Positions 46,490 through 57,599 of a stretch of 64,000 nucleotides of DNA are shown here, in pieces. Position numbers and translations under genes: made by a program. Under the pieces are notes generated by a model that saw only the letters and a list, made by a program, of their open reading frames with translations, was not told the DNA's origin and searched no databases. The first letter of the stretch is position 1; the number at the start of each line of letters is the position of its first letter. Origin of the DNA: Cryptomeria japonica (Eukaryota > Streptophyta > Pinopsida > Cupressales > Cupressaceae); the NCBI RefSeq assembly GCF_030272615.1, contig NC_081414.1, forward strand, positions 233,790,733 to 233,854,732, in the 5' to 3' direction.

Positions 46490-46735
46490 TGAACACAGAC
46501 GCGATTACCCTCAACACAAATGCGCCTTCGTGACACAGACATGGTTTTGTGAGGCACAGACGCGATTTCTGGACACAGACGCTGCTAAAAACACCGCAGA
46601 CACGACTTAATAACACAAACGCACTTTCCTGGAACCTGCAAAATAAAATACTGCCAATAACACAGATGCGATTCCAGATGTCGTAGACGCGCAGAAAAAC
46701 AAAAACGTGATCCGAAAGTGCGTAGACACGGGAAT
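46490..46735 (-). repeat. CGCGTCTGTG minisatellite, leader cluster 1
   Basis: Plus strand shows ACACAGACGCG, GCACAGACGCG, ACACAGATGCG, CGTAGACGCG and similar, about ten copies, just inside the primer site. Confidence 0.8.
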
Positions 46736-46817
46736 ATCAAAATGTTGCCGAAAACGTCATATCTGCAACTTCAAAATACAAAATCTGCAACAAGGATGTT
46801 AAATGCAAAAGGGACGA

Positions 46818-46835
46818 GTCCCACCGGGCGTGCCA
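46818..46835 (-). other. Putative primer binding site of element B
   Basis: On the minus strand TGGCACGCCCGGTGGGAC begins three bases after the LTR. It starts with TGG as expected; I could not assign the tRNA with confidence. Confidence 0.65.
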
Positions 46836-46838
46836 AAA

Positions 46839-47592
46839 TGTATATGGTGAAAATGGATAACAATAATGATGAAAGACTAAATGGATTCAACCACAAAACC
46901 CTAGCCTAACAACAACAAAGATCCACCATAACATATGAAGATTACCTAAGACCATGCAAATCAAATGAAATCACAAAGATTATACCATCACATGTCCAAT
47001 AGGGTTTGGATCTCCATGCTTCCTATCTCCCTTGATCTTGCTTGATATATTTGCGCTCAGATTTTATGTGCACAAGAGCTCAACAAAGAACGGAATGTGG
47101 TTGCAAGTAGGATCGTAGTGTAGTCAAGTGCATAAAATTCATTAGGGTTTGATAATGAAGGAGGCATCTCCTTATATAGAAGACACAATATGAAATGGAG
47201 GGATAAGATTGAGAGGTGTAAAAGGAGGTCGGCTATGATTAGAGGGTAGGTAAAAGAAATAATAAAATAATGAAAGGGGTAGGTAGTGTATGAATTAAGA
47301 GATGAATGACATGTGTCATAGGTAGAAAAGGTTAATGAATTAAATAAATAAAGATTTATTTAATTAATAGAAGAAGTGGGATCAATTAAATAAATAAGAT
47401 ATTTATTTAATTTAAGAAAAGGATAATTTAAATAAATAAATGTATTTATTTAAATGAGAAATAAGGCTAGAAGAGGATAAATGAATTAATTAAATAAATA
47501 AAGATTTATTTAATTAATAGAAGAATTAAGCTTAGATAATTAAATAAATAAAATATTTATTTAATTAGACTGGACAATTTTGGGTGTCTACA
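46839..47592 (-). repeat. 5' LTR of element B
   Basis: 754 bp with an intact TATA sequence on the minus strand (TCTATATAAGG, plus coordinates about 47170-47180). Rich in TTTATTTAATTAA-type blocks near 47340-47580. Confidence 0.93.
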
Positions 47593-47597
47593 ACTGG

Positions 47598-48562
47598 TTA
47601 GTGAAGTGTTTGTGGATTATATCATATTTGTAGGCAATGATGACATGAGCAATGACTTTGCAAATGAAATGAAAAGCAAGTTTGAATTGTCTCTAGTGGG
47701 AGAGATAAAAGAAAATCATAGGCTTGCAAATTCAGCAAATGAAGAGTGGTATTTTCATCACATAGTCTAAATATGTGAAATAGGTATTAAAGACATTTGG
47801 AATGAGTGACTGTAAACTAGTTGGGACACAAATGGTAACAAGATGTAAATTGTCTAAGGAAGATGAAGCCACATCTATTGATGAAAAGGAGTACAGGTCA
47901 ATGATTGGGAAATCGCACTATGTTGTTCACAACAGGCTAGATATAGCTCATGCAGTTAGTCTAGTTGCTATATTTCGGAAGAAACCAAAGGAAACACATT
48001 TGATAGCAACCAAGAGGATATTCATATATTTGAAAGGCACTATTGACTATGGATTATGGTATCCATATGTAGGTAACTTTGATTTGAAGGTGTATACAGA
48101 TGCAGACTGGGGAGGTAATGTTGATGATAGGAAAAGCACAACTGGTGGAGCATTCTTTCTTGGAGGAAGACTTATTTCATGGAGTAGCAAGAAGCAGAGT
48201 TGTATATCATAGTCTACTATTGAAGCTGAGTATGTTGCAGCTTATATGAATTATACCCAGGCTATCTAGATGAGACACATTTTGGAAGGTTTCAAGATGA
48301 ATTTTACAAAACCTATAAAGATCTTATGTGACAATACCAGTGCCATAAATATTTCCAAGAACCCTGTTTGCATGCATGAACCAAACATATTGAATTGAAG
48401 TATCATTTATTGAGGGAAATAGTGCAAAGTAAAGATGTGATATTGGAGCATGTTTCTACCAAAGAGCAACTTGTAGATATCTTTACTAAACCACTTCCTA
48501 ATACTACTTTTGAGTATCTTAGAAGTTAGTTAGGGGTTTTACCCCTTCATGAGGTCAATTGA
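47598..48562 (+). pseudogene. pol: Copia RT and RNase H of element F, part 3
   Basis: The F frame resumes after ACTGG with VSEVFVDYIIFVGND. Here the RT active site YVDD reads FVDY (47609-47620), so a catalytic Asp is lost. The rest of RT is partly scrambled around 47710-47800. RNase H follows: RLDIAHAVSLVAIF, DLKVYTDADWGGNVDDRKST, RLISWSSKKQSC, TIEAEYVAAYMNYTQAI, then LEHVSTKEQLVDIFTKPLP near 48450. Stops occur at 48210 and 48270, and one frameshift lies near 48385. The frame ends LPLHEVN at 48562. RNase H removes RNA during reverse transcription; this copy cannot work. Confidence 0.88.
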
Positions 48563-48902
48563 GCATGATGAAGAGTACACCAGTCTTGGAGCTACTTGCA
48601 TAATTTTACAATAGGATTGGTGTAGAGTGGAGTTATTCCATAGGAGGAGCATCAAGTTGTAGGTTGATGATGCCTAGAAGTGAAGTTTGACATTGCATGT
48701 TTTACTTTCACTTTGGCATTGTTGTCAAAGGGGGGGAAGAACTATGTGATTATGGGGAGAAGAATTGTATAATTGACAAAGAGAAGATCTACAACCAGCT
48801 ACCGGCTGAAGACAATGAGACTACATGGTAAAATGTAAACCAGGATTCCTATTCACAATCATAGAAATCAAGGGTTTTGATATTTGTATTGTCATCAATG
48901 CC
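48563..48902 (+). other. 3' untranslated region of element F
   Basis: Non-coding sequence between the pol stop and the polypurine tract, with a second purine run AAAGGGGGGGAAGAA near 48728. Confidence 0.6.
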
Positions 48903-48914
48903 AAAGGGGGAGAT
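48903..48914 (+). other. Polypurine tract of element F
   Basis: AAAGGGGGAGAT directly precedes the 3' LTR. Confidence 0.88.
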
Positions 48915-50337
48915 TGTTGGCATTTGCATGAAGATTGCATTAATGAAATGTTATGTTGTCATTGATGTCAATTAACTAGTAATAATGTTGTTATAATATT
49001 ATTTTGAAACCGGTAGGAAGAGATAGTGAAGGGAGTTGCAACCAGTAGGTGAGTTTATGGAGGAAACCAGTATTACTAAGAAATAGTGAGATCAACCGAT
49101 AAACCCCACCTATTGATATGATAAACCCTAACCGATGAAGTTTGGTGAATTGGTTGTATTGGTTTATCATATGATGATGAGCGGTAATGGTTATGACACT
49201 TATGCATGTTGTATGAGAAGAGTTTCAAATGATTTCTAGCGCATTGAGATAATGGTTTTTATCTTGGGAATGAGAAAGTATATTGCAAGTAATGCAAACA
49301 GTGTGATGAGTTATAGAGTTTGATGAAGCAGTAATCAAGGAGTGATTGAGGCTATCTTGAATGATGTGCAGAGATTATTATGTAATCCAACGATCATACT
49401 TCAACTGATTAATTAGTAATCTCTATGAGAATTAGGTTTGTGTTGTGTTACCGACCTATTGATTTGTTTTTAAGCTCAATGAGTTGTTTTGTTTCAGAGT
49501 TGGCAATTTGTAGTTGAGAGTGAGAGTGTGGTTTCCGAACTGGATGATCTATCTATAGTTTGTGTAAAGGCATAAGGAGCATGAAAAGGATCTGAACAAC
49601 CAAGTGTAGTGCTATTCAAACAGATCAAAAAACCCCTGTTGTTTTCTAACAATTACAACAGTTACAATCCCCTAACTGGGTAAGCTCTAACAAGCTTAGT
49701 GTTATTCAAATCCTCTGACCAGGTGGTCCATTAGCTTGGATTTTAAATCTTCTACTGAGGTTACTCCTCATAGGGTATTGCTTCTAATAGGTCATTATAG
49801 TCAATCCCTTAACCGGGTGGTCCCTAATAGGATCTGTTCTTAACAGGACTTATTGTAAGGCTTTAGCAGGCTTGGCTCCTAACAGGCAAAACTTCAAAAG
49901 AGTTTAGAATACTTGTGGGTATTCATCCCCACCATTGATTTTCCCATTTTGGTTTCCATGTCAAAAATATTGTGTGAAGTGGTGAATGTTTTTGTGGTTA
50001 TGTTTACTATGGCTGAATTGTTTAACTGCTAAATCCACTTTGATATGTTATGTTAACCGACAACAATCTGAAATGAGGTTTTACTTATGTCAGTAAAGTA
50101 TTTGGATGTTTGTGAGTTTCAAGCTGTTTAACTATTAGTCTGTTATAATAGTTAACCTGTTTAACTTGACAGTGATAGTGCATTTGTAATTCAGTGGTTT
50201 AACTAGTCAATTTAGAGTTTTCTTTGAGAGGTTGATTTTGAGATTAGTAAAAGTTTATATCAGTTTTCTATCTATTGATTCACCCCCCCCCCCTTCTCAG
50301 TAGTTGGTCAGATCCTTATTTTTTCATCATACCATGA
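48915..50337 (+). repeat. 3' LTR of element F
   Basis: 1423 bp, starts TGTTGGCATTTGCATG. The expected terminal CA reads GA (ACCATGA) at 50336-50337, followed by the AGGGG duplication. Confidence 0.92.
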
Positions 50338-52004
50338 AGGGGTTGTATGGTGTCCTAAGGGGTCATAGGACACCATATGACCCCTTAGGACACCATACGA
50401 CCCCTAACGACACCATAAGGTATCCTAAGGGCTCATATAGAGTCCTAAGGGGTCATACGACACCATTTGACCCCTTAGGACACCATAGGTCCCCTAATGA
50501 CACCTAAGGTGTCATATGGTGTTTTTTGGGGTTGTATGGTGTCCTAAGAGGTCATAGGACACCATATGATGCCTTAGGACACCATGTGAACCATAAAGAC
50601 ACCATAGGATGTCTTAAGGGCTCATATGGTGTCCTAAGGGGTCATAAGACACCATATAACCCCTTAGGACACCATCTAACCCCTAACAATACCTAAGGTC
50701 TCATCCGGTGTCATTAGGGGTCATATGGTGTCCTAAGATGTCATAGGACACCATATGACCCCTTAGGACACCATACAACCCCTAATGACACCATATGGTG
50801 TCCTAAGGGGTCATAGAACATCATATGACTCTTTAGGATATAATATGACCCCTAACGACACCTAAGGGGTCATATGGTGTTGTTAGGGGTCATATGTTAT
50901 TGTTAGGGGTCATATGGTGTCCTAAGGGATCATAAGACACCATATGACCCCTTAGGACATCATAGGACCCCTAACAATACCTAAGCGGTCATATGGTGTA
51001 GTTAGGGGTCATATGGTTCCCTAAGGGGTCATAGGATACCATACAACCCCTAACGACACCTAAGGTGTCATATGGTGTTGTTAGGGATCGTATGGTGTCC
51101 TAAGGGGTGATAGCACACCATATGACCACTTAGGACACCATACGACCCCTAACGATACCATATGGTGTCCTAAGGGGTCACAAGACACCATATGAACCCT
51201 TAGGAGACAAGATGACCCGTAATGACACCTAAGGGGTCATATAGTGTCTTAAGAGGTCATAGGACACCATATGACCCCTTAGGATACAATATGACCCCTA
51301 ATGACACCTAAAGGGTCATATGGTGTCATTAGGGGTTGTATGGTCTCTTAAGGGGTCATAGGACACCATATGCCCCTTTAGGACACCATACAACCCCTAT
51401 CGACACCATATGGTGTCGTAAGGGGTCATAGGACATCATATGACCCTTTAGGATACAATATGACCCCTAACGACACCCAAGGGCTCATATGGTGTCATTA
51501 GGGGTCATAGTACACTATACGACCCCTAACGACACCTAAGGTGTCATATGGTGTTGTTAGGGGTCGTATGGTGTCTTAAGAGGTCATAGGACACCATATG
51601 ACCCCTTAAGACACCATAGGACCCCTCACAACACTATATGGTGTACCAAGGGCTCATATGGTGTCCTAAGGGGTCATAAGACACCATATGACCCCTTAGG
51701 ACATAATATGACCCCTAATGACACCTAAGGGGTCAAATGGTGTTGTTAGGGGTCGTATGGTATCTTAAAGGGTCATAGGACACCATATGACCCCTTAGGA
51801 CACCATACAACCCCTAACAACACCCAAGGTGTCATATGGTGTTGTTAGGGGTCGTATGATGTCCTAAGGGTTCATAGGACACTAAGGTGTCATATGGTGT
51901 CATTAGGGGTTGTATGGTGCCTTAAGGGGTCATAAGACACCATATGACCCATTAGGACACCATACAACCCCTAACGAAACCATACGGTGTCCTAAGGGGT
52001 CATA
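50338..52004. repeat. Satellite S1, right block
   Basis: Same 20-bp units in both orientations as 17263-19072, continuing the array on the far side of element F. It ends with GTCCTAAGGGGTCATAT at 52004, 30 bases before satellite S2. Confidence 0.9.
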
Positions 52005-52033
52005 TTCTCATCATGCTTAATTCAATGTGACAG

Positions 52034-54204
52034 CTTTTTTCGCCAACTAAAAAATGGTTGTCCTAAAAAGACCGCTCTAAATCTTGTAAATTTGAGATGA
52101 TATTTTATAGGAATCCATCAGGCGAATCTGTAGGTTCAAACAGGTCATTCGCAGGTGTCATGGATTTTGAGATAGGGCTTGTCAAATTTTGATAATTTTT
52201 TGCACTTAGGGCGCTCAAGGGACGACGTCGATAGGGTGTGTTCCCGAGCATTCAACCGAGTGGGGGGTGGTAAGACAAGATTATTCCTAGGGTAAGAATG
52301 CATATCCGGATGTGCTAGGACCAACGGTTCACGCCTACGATGTGCAAAACGAGAAATTCTCCTTGTGGAAAATATTTCATTGAATAAAATTGATGATGTT
52401 TTTGCCAATTAAAAAATGGTTGTCCTTAAAATACCACTCTGAATCTTGTAAATCTAAGACAGGATTTTGTAGGAAGCCCTCACGCAACCTTGTAGGTTCA
52501 AACAGATCATTCGCAGGTGCCACAGTTACTGAGATACGACCTATCAAATTTTGACAATTTTTCGCACTTAGGACACTCAAGGGACAACACCAATAGGGTA
52601 TGGCCCTAAAAGTTCGACCGACTGGGGGGGTAAATTAGGAGCATGCCTAGGGTAAGAATGCCTAACCAAACGTGCTAGGACTAATGGTTCACACCCACGA
52701 CGTGCAGAACGAAAAATTCTCTCTGTGGCAACATTTCATTGAATGAAATTGATGATTTTTTTGCCAACTAAAAAATCATTGTCCTAAAAAGACCACTCCA
52801 AATAGTGTAAATCCAAGAAAATATTTTGTAGGTAGACCTCATGTAACCCTATAGGCTCAAACAGATCATTCGCAGGTGCCACAGATTCTGAGATATGACC
52901 TGTCAAATTTTGACAATTTTTTTGCACTTAGGGTGCTCAAGGGACGATGCCAATAGGGTATGGCTCTGAGTGTTCAACCAAGTGGGGGGTGAAAAAAAAA
53001 TATTCCTAGGGTAATAGCTCCTAACCAAATGTGTTGGTACTAATGGTTCGCACCCACGACGTGTGGAACGAGAAATTCGCTCTATGGCAACATTTCATTG
53101 AGTGAAATTGATGATTTTTTTAGCAACTGAAAAATCACTACCCTAAAAAGACCGCTCCAAATATTAAAAATCTAGGACATAATTTTTTAGGAATCCCTCA
53201 TGTGACCCTATAGGTTCAAATAAATCATTCGCAAGTGCCACGGATTTCGAGATACAACCTATCAAATTTTGACAATTTTTTACACTTATGATGCTCAAGG
53301 GACGACGTCGGTAGGGTTGGCCCTAAGCGTTTGACCAAGTGGGGGCGTAAAAAAGGAGCATGCCTAGGGTAAGAATTCCTAACCAGATGGGTTGGGAGTG
53401 ACGGTTCGCACCCACGTCCTACAGAATGAGAAATTCCCTCTGTGGCAACATTTCAGTGAATGAAATTGATGATTTTTTCACCAACTGAAAAATATTTGTC
53501 CTAAAAAGACCGCTCCAAATATTGTAAATCCAAGATATTGTTTTATAGGCATCCCTCACGTGACCCAATAGGTTCAAACGGTTCATTTGTAGGTGCCACG
53601 GATTTCGAGCTATGTCTTGTCAAATTTTGACACTTTTTCGCACTAAGGGCGCTCAAGGGACACCGCCGGTAGGGTATGGCTCTAAGCGTTCGATCAAGTG
53701 GGGCGGTAAAACAAGAGAATTCCTAGGATAAGAATGCATAACCAGATGTGTTGGGACTGACAGTTCACACTCACGACATGAAGAATGAGAAATTCGCTTC
53801 GCGGCAATATTTCATTCAATGAAACTGACGATTTTTTTAGCAAATGAAAAATCGTTGTCCTAAAAGATTGTTCCAAATCTTGTAAATCTAAGACGTTATT
53901 TTGTATGCAGTCCTCATGTGACCCTGAAGGTTCAAATGGATCATTCACAGGTGTCACGAATTTTGAGATACAACCTCACAAATTTTGACAATTTTTTGCA
54001 CTTAGGGTGCTCAAGGGACAACACCAGTAGGGTATGGCTCTGAGAATTTGACCGAGTGGGGGGGTAAGATAAGAACATGCCTAGGGTAAGAATGCCTAAC
54101 CGAACATATTGGAACTAATGGTTCACACCCACGACGTGCAGAATGAGAAATTCGCTTCGTGGCAACATTTCATTGAATGAAACTGACAAGTGGGGGGGTA
54201 AAAT
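52034..54204. repeat. Satellite S2: six copies of a 360-bp unit
   Basis: Landmark CCAACTAAAAAATGG and variants recur near 52043, 52404, 52763, 53123, 53481 and 53840, giving a spacing of 358-361 bp. Each unit holds TTCAAACAGATCATTCGCAG, GCACTTAGGGCGCTCAAGGG and CATTTCATTGAATGAAATTG. Units differ at roughly one base in ten. After the sixth unit the sequence jumps from GAAACTGAC to AAGTGGGGGGGTAAAATAG, a point from inside the unit, and the array stops. Short open frames in it are by-products. Confidence 0.92.
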
Positions 54205-54799
54205 AGAAGATAGTGTATCTTTCAGTAGCTAAATGACAATCAAAACAAGTTTATTTTTTATTTCATATATTTAGATCTTAAATTTAATGGGCAATGTGTG
54301 GAAATGGACCTCTTCACAGTATCTCCCTACTGAGATGACTTAATGATAGCGGATTGTTGCTGAAAGTAACCAATCAATTATGAAAAAATCACATTCCTCT
54401 ATTGAAGATGCTTTGCTACTTTGTATGTGTCATTACTAAGTACATCCATGTTATCATTATTACAAATACCAATATGGTCATTAAATTTGGTGAATTTGTC
54501 AAAGGCAACCAAATTTAACACTTAGGATTTAGATGAAACAAATTATATACAATCTCAAGGTTATACAAATAACATTGTATTATTCATTAATTAACCATTG
54601 TTAATTATTGGATTGAAGATTAAAGTTTAAAATAATGATGCCATGCACATCAGGAACAAGTTATATCTAATCTTAACTTCTATATATATCAAAATGTCGA
54701 GTAATTACAAGTGTATGTCCATATACATGCCAACTAGACATGTGAGTATCCCAAAATGATCTATAACATCCTAAACTACTAATGGATCATCAAAATTGA
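54205..54799. other. Stretch without recognised features
   Basis: AT-rich sequence between satellite S2 and the 3' end of the multi-exon remnant. I see no ORF, repeat or RNA gene. Confidence 0.4.
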
Positions 54800-57562
54800 T
54801 CATCTTCGCTGCATTGCTCCTCTCTAAAGGATCTTGCACAAGAAAAATCAAACCACAATTAAGATTAGTTATATTATATAATTCACATTCAAAAAGTTAA
54901 CATAAAAATCAATACACATTGAACTATAATTGAACTCTAAAATTTAATTCTTGTTTACCTCATCTCCATGTTTCCTCTTCATCTTTGGAGGAGTCTTGAC
55001 ATATGTCTTTGCTAGAGGAGGTATGTCATCAAGATTTTCAAACACAACCTACATATGTTCACAAACATAACATTGATACAAGTTAGCATATAATTTCCGT
55101 TGATAGGAATGAATTATATCTACTAAACACAAAATAAAATAGACACATGTACCTAATGCATCTCTTCTTCTTCTTCTTCTTCTTCAAGTATAATGGACGC
55201 AGTCAATAAGGATGTGAAGCCAAAAAATTTCTGTACATAAAGACGAAAAGTATGTCAAACTATTAATCTATATAGACATGCATAATCATTATAAGTTATT
55301 TTAACTCTTAATTCAATCATGTTTGCATTCAATTACCTATCCCTTGTCTCCAACTACACCAAAAGATCTTGAATCACACGACACCACACACACGCTACTT
55401 GTGTCCTACAAGAGTAAAATAAGATAAACATGCAAGTTACTATATAATTTAATTAATGTCAATATAAATGATGAGCATGTATGTACAATAAAAATGTAAA
55501 TGACTAGGTGCAATAATATATGTATCGTATAGTTGTCAAGGCCAAATGAAATGGTTGTCAAGGTGCCATCATGGACCTATGTCAACTCCTCCTCTATCAT
55601 CAACTATTAAATAGACCACACATATAAACATTAGTACTTAATACTATCTAGATTATAATTTTTTATTTAAAATAAAATGCACTATGAAAATACAACTCTT
55701 ACCACTACATCATCAGTGTATGATGAAGGTACCTCCTTGTCTCTATTAGGATTGATGATAGTCCCAAAGATACTGAGAGGGGGGGTGAATCAATATCTAA
55801 CAGGTTAACAAAATATTTGACCTTATTAAGTATTTTGCATTCCAAAACAGTGTATCGGTAAACAAGAATTAATGCAGTAAATAAGAACAATAAAAACAAC
55901 ATAGAAAAAACACCATAACACAAGATGTTTAACGAGGAAACCCGGTGCGGGAAAAACCTTGGTGGGATTTGTGACCCACAATATTCACTCACTAGCCAAT
56001 GAATGGATATTACTTACAAGAGGGGCCTGCACATGCAGGAAGGCCAACTGCCTAGAGCTCACTACTCAATTACAAAAGGAAGTCTCACTGACTTACATAA
56101 TGGATTATGAGAATTCAATATAATGTAATGCTACAAAACACCATCTGCTATTCTAGTTTCAGTACTAGTTTAAGCTCATACAATAACTATAAACCCTTCT
56201 ACAAAATTTGCCTTAATATTTGCTCTACATATCCATCATATCTATCCTTTATCATGTATATCAAAATGATCTACAAGATCTCATACTTATATATGAGTCT
56301 TATTACAATATGCCATGTTGGCTTACAAAAGATATTACAATTAAATATAAAATACAATAATCAAAATCCTATCAGCTGAGATGTCGATAAACATTATTGT
56401 CGCTGCTGGTGAATTGTCTGTCGGTGTAGAGTCTACTGGTGCCATAAGATTTCAAGGTTTCCATCAATGACAACACCTTCAATCACCTTCAATTATCATT
56501 GGAGTGTGCAATGCCAACAGTCTCTAGAATACGAGGACTCTCCAGGGTATCCTGTAGTCCCCATCATCACATCTAGTGCATCGTGCATTTCATGCACCTC
56601 ATGATCTACAGTGTCTGCAAGAGGATCAACAAGCTCTCTAAGTGAACAAAAACATAGATGCCCACACATGGCACAACTATACGGAACACAAATATGTGAA
56701 CTCAAAGAGGATGTGTCAGGGCCACCGTATCCATCGCTACCATCACTAAAATGCTAAGCTAGTGCTCCAACTTGAGAAACAAAAAGGGTACTCAAAGAGT
56801 GAATAGCTGATATAGTTTGTAACATTGCCTCAGCAATGATATCCGGATGCTGCACTAGAGGTAAGGGATCAACAGGAGGAAGGGGGACATATGGGCCCTG
56901 TGCTACTCGAACTGCCCTGGGTCTATCTTGAGGCATACCTAAACCCACACCCTAGAAAGGCTTGATGTCAAAGTAGTTGACATGCTTGCCCAAAACAAAC
57001 TCAGCATACAATTTTTAAATAAAATAAAAGGGGACATCGAGATTGTTGCTGGGTGGTTTTTCAAAAACCATCCACCAACAATCCCAAAAGTTATTCACCA
57101 TATCATCATTTGTATGCCATTTTATGGAAAGTTTTGTTTTATTCACATCTACGGGTTGTCTAGTGCAAGGATTGACAAACAATACGGAAATATCAGCTTT
57201 TGAAATCTCAAGCTCCTTCACTTGATCATAGGTCAAGCCATTCGCATATCTAGCCATGGAATCTCACCACAAAAGAGCAACATTGTGCTCCTTAGTGGTG
57301 GTTTGTACATTGTTTATTATAGATTTGAGGGGATCTAACATTGGGGATAGATGAGGGATTCTACTATAAACATTTTCAATGCCCCTCAATTGGTTCAAAT
57401 TTTGGGCAATTAAATCTTGAATTGAGGGGGATGATGGGGGTTTATCTAGTTTGCTCAACACTTCACCTAGTTGGTGTTGCTCAATTGCACCAGCTAACCA
57501 GGCCTAGTTGCTCTCTAGACCTTCAAGTCCTTCTCAATCTCTTCTAAGGCTTGATTCTTGTT
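54800..57562 (-). pseudogene. Multi-exon gene remnant of unknown function, interrupted by solo LTR G
   Basis: On the minus strand a discontinuous reading frame starts near 57562 with a helical region (NQALEEIEKDLK, then after a shift AWLAGAIEQHQLGEVLSKLD). It continues RYANGLTYDQVKELEISKAD, KLSIKWHTNDDMVNNFWDCW and YGPYVPLPP-like proline-rich sequence, to 56525. After the solo LTR it resumes KEVPSYT-like codons ending at 55703 with donor GTAAGA. Further exons with GT and AG borders are 55405-55337 (69 bp), 55230-55153 (78 bp, poly-Glu run from a CTT microsatellite), 55048-54959 (90 bp, KMKRKHGDE) and 54823-54800. All three middle exons are multiples of three and in phase. I do not recognise the protein. 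It could be a host gene fragment or the product of a DNA element. At least six stops make it a pseudogene. Confidence 0.5.
55744..56519 (-). repeat. Solo Copia-type LTR (G), 776 bp
   Basis: Minus strand starts TGTTGGCATTGCACACTCC and ends CCTAATA (terminal CA probably changed to TA). Perfect 5-bp duplication GTCTC at 55739-55743 and 56520-56524. It has the poly-G/poly-C run near 55783 and AAACCCGGTGCGGGAAAAACC near 55940, as in the other Copia-type LTRs. No internal region, so it is a recombination product. Confidence 0.85.
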
Positions 57563-57599
57563 CTTTATAAGGTGTTTGCTTCAAGTGTCTTGACTAGGA

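Larger units (their letters stand above)
44618..46817 (-). other. Leader of element B with CACAGACGCG repeats
   Basis: About 2.2 kb between primer site and gag with no convincing ORF. Two clusters of CACAGACGCG variants (plus strand) lie at 45125-45310 and 46490-46735; in the direction of element transcription they read CGCGTCTGTG. The middle (45560-45900) has higher GC content but no recognised product. Confidence 0.7.
31514..47592 (-). mobile_element. Tat-lineage Gypsy LTR element B with antisense PMD gene, inserted in F
   Basis: Both LTRs are 754 bp (31514-32267 and 46839-47592) with about 14 differences by eye (roughly 2 percent). Flanking duplications ACTGG (31509-31513 and 47593-47597) are perfect. 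On the minus strand the order is 5' LTR, primer site, 2.2 kb leader, gag, protease, G-patch, RT, RNase H, archaeal-type RNase H, integrase, 1.7 kb spacer, the PMD gene on the opposite strand, polypurine tract and 3' LTR. The two RNase H domains mark the Tat lineage. The coding region carries about ten stops and two one-base deletions, so it is probably inactive although young. Confidence 0.93.
19073..50337 (+). mobile_element. Copia LTR element F, with elements A and B nested inside
   Basis: Its LTRs at 19073-20492 and 48915-50337 are flanked by a perfect 5-bp duplication AGGGG (19068-19072 and 50338-50342) in satellite S1. After removing A (23500-31315 plus one duplication copy) and B (31514-47592 plus one copy), the gag-pol frame runs from 20563 to 48562 in Copia order: gag, protease, integrase, RT, RNase H. 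The LTRs differ visibly more (roughly one site in ten at the left end, by eye) than those of A or B, consistent with F being older. All coding parts carry stops. Confidence 0.92.

Noticed and set aside
50304-50507. 67-codon open frame at the F/S1 junction
   Set aside because: Translation of satellite S1 units joined to the LTR end; no biological meaning.
57508-57522. Minus-strand GGTCTAGAGAGCAAC as a primer binding site for a hidden LTR element
   Set aside because: Only partial likeness to TGGTATCAGAGC, no CA before it, and it lies inside apparent coding sequence.
54800-57562. Remnant as a CACTA or other DNA-transposon transposase
   Set aside because: I see no catalytic DDE or zinc motif and no terminal inverted repeats; the idea rests only on the exon-rich structure.
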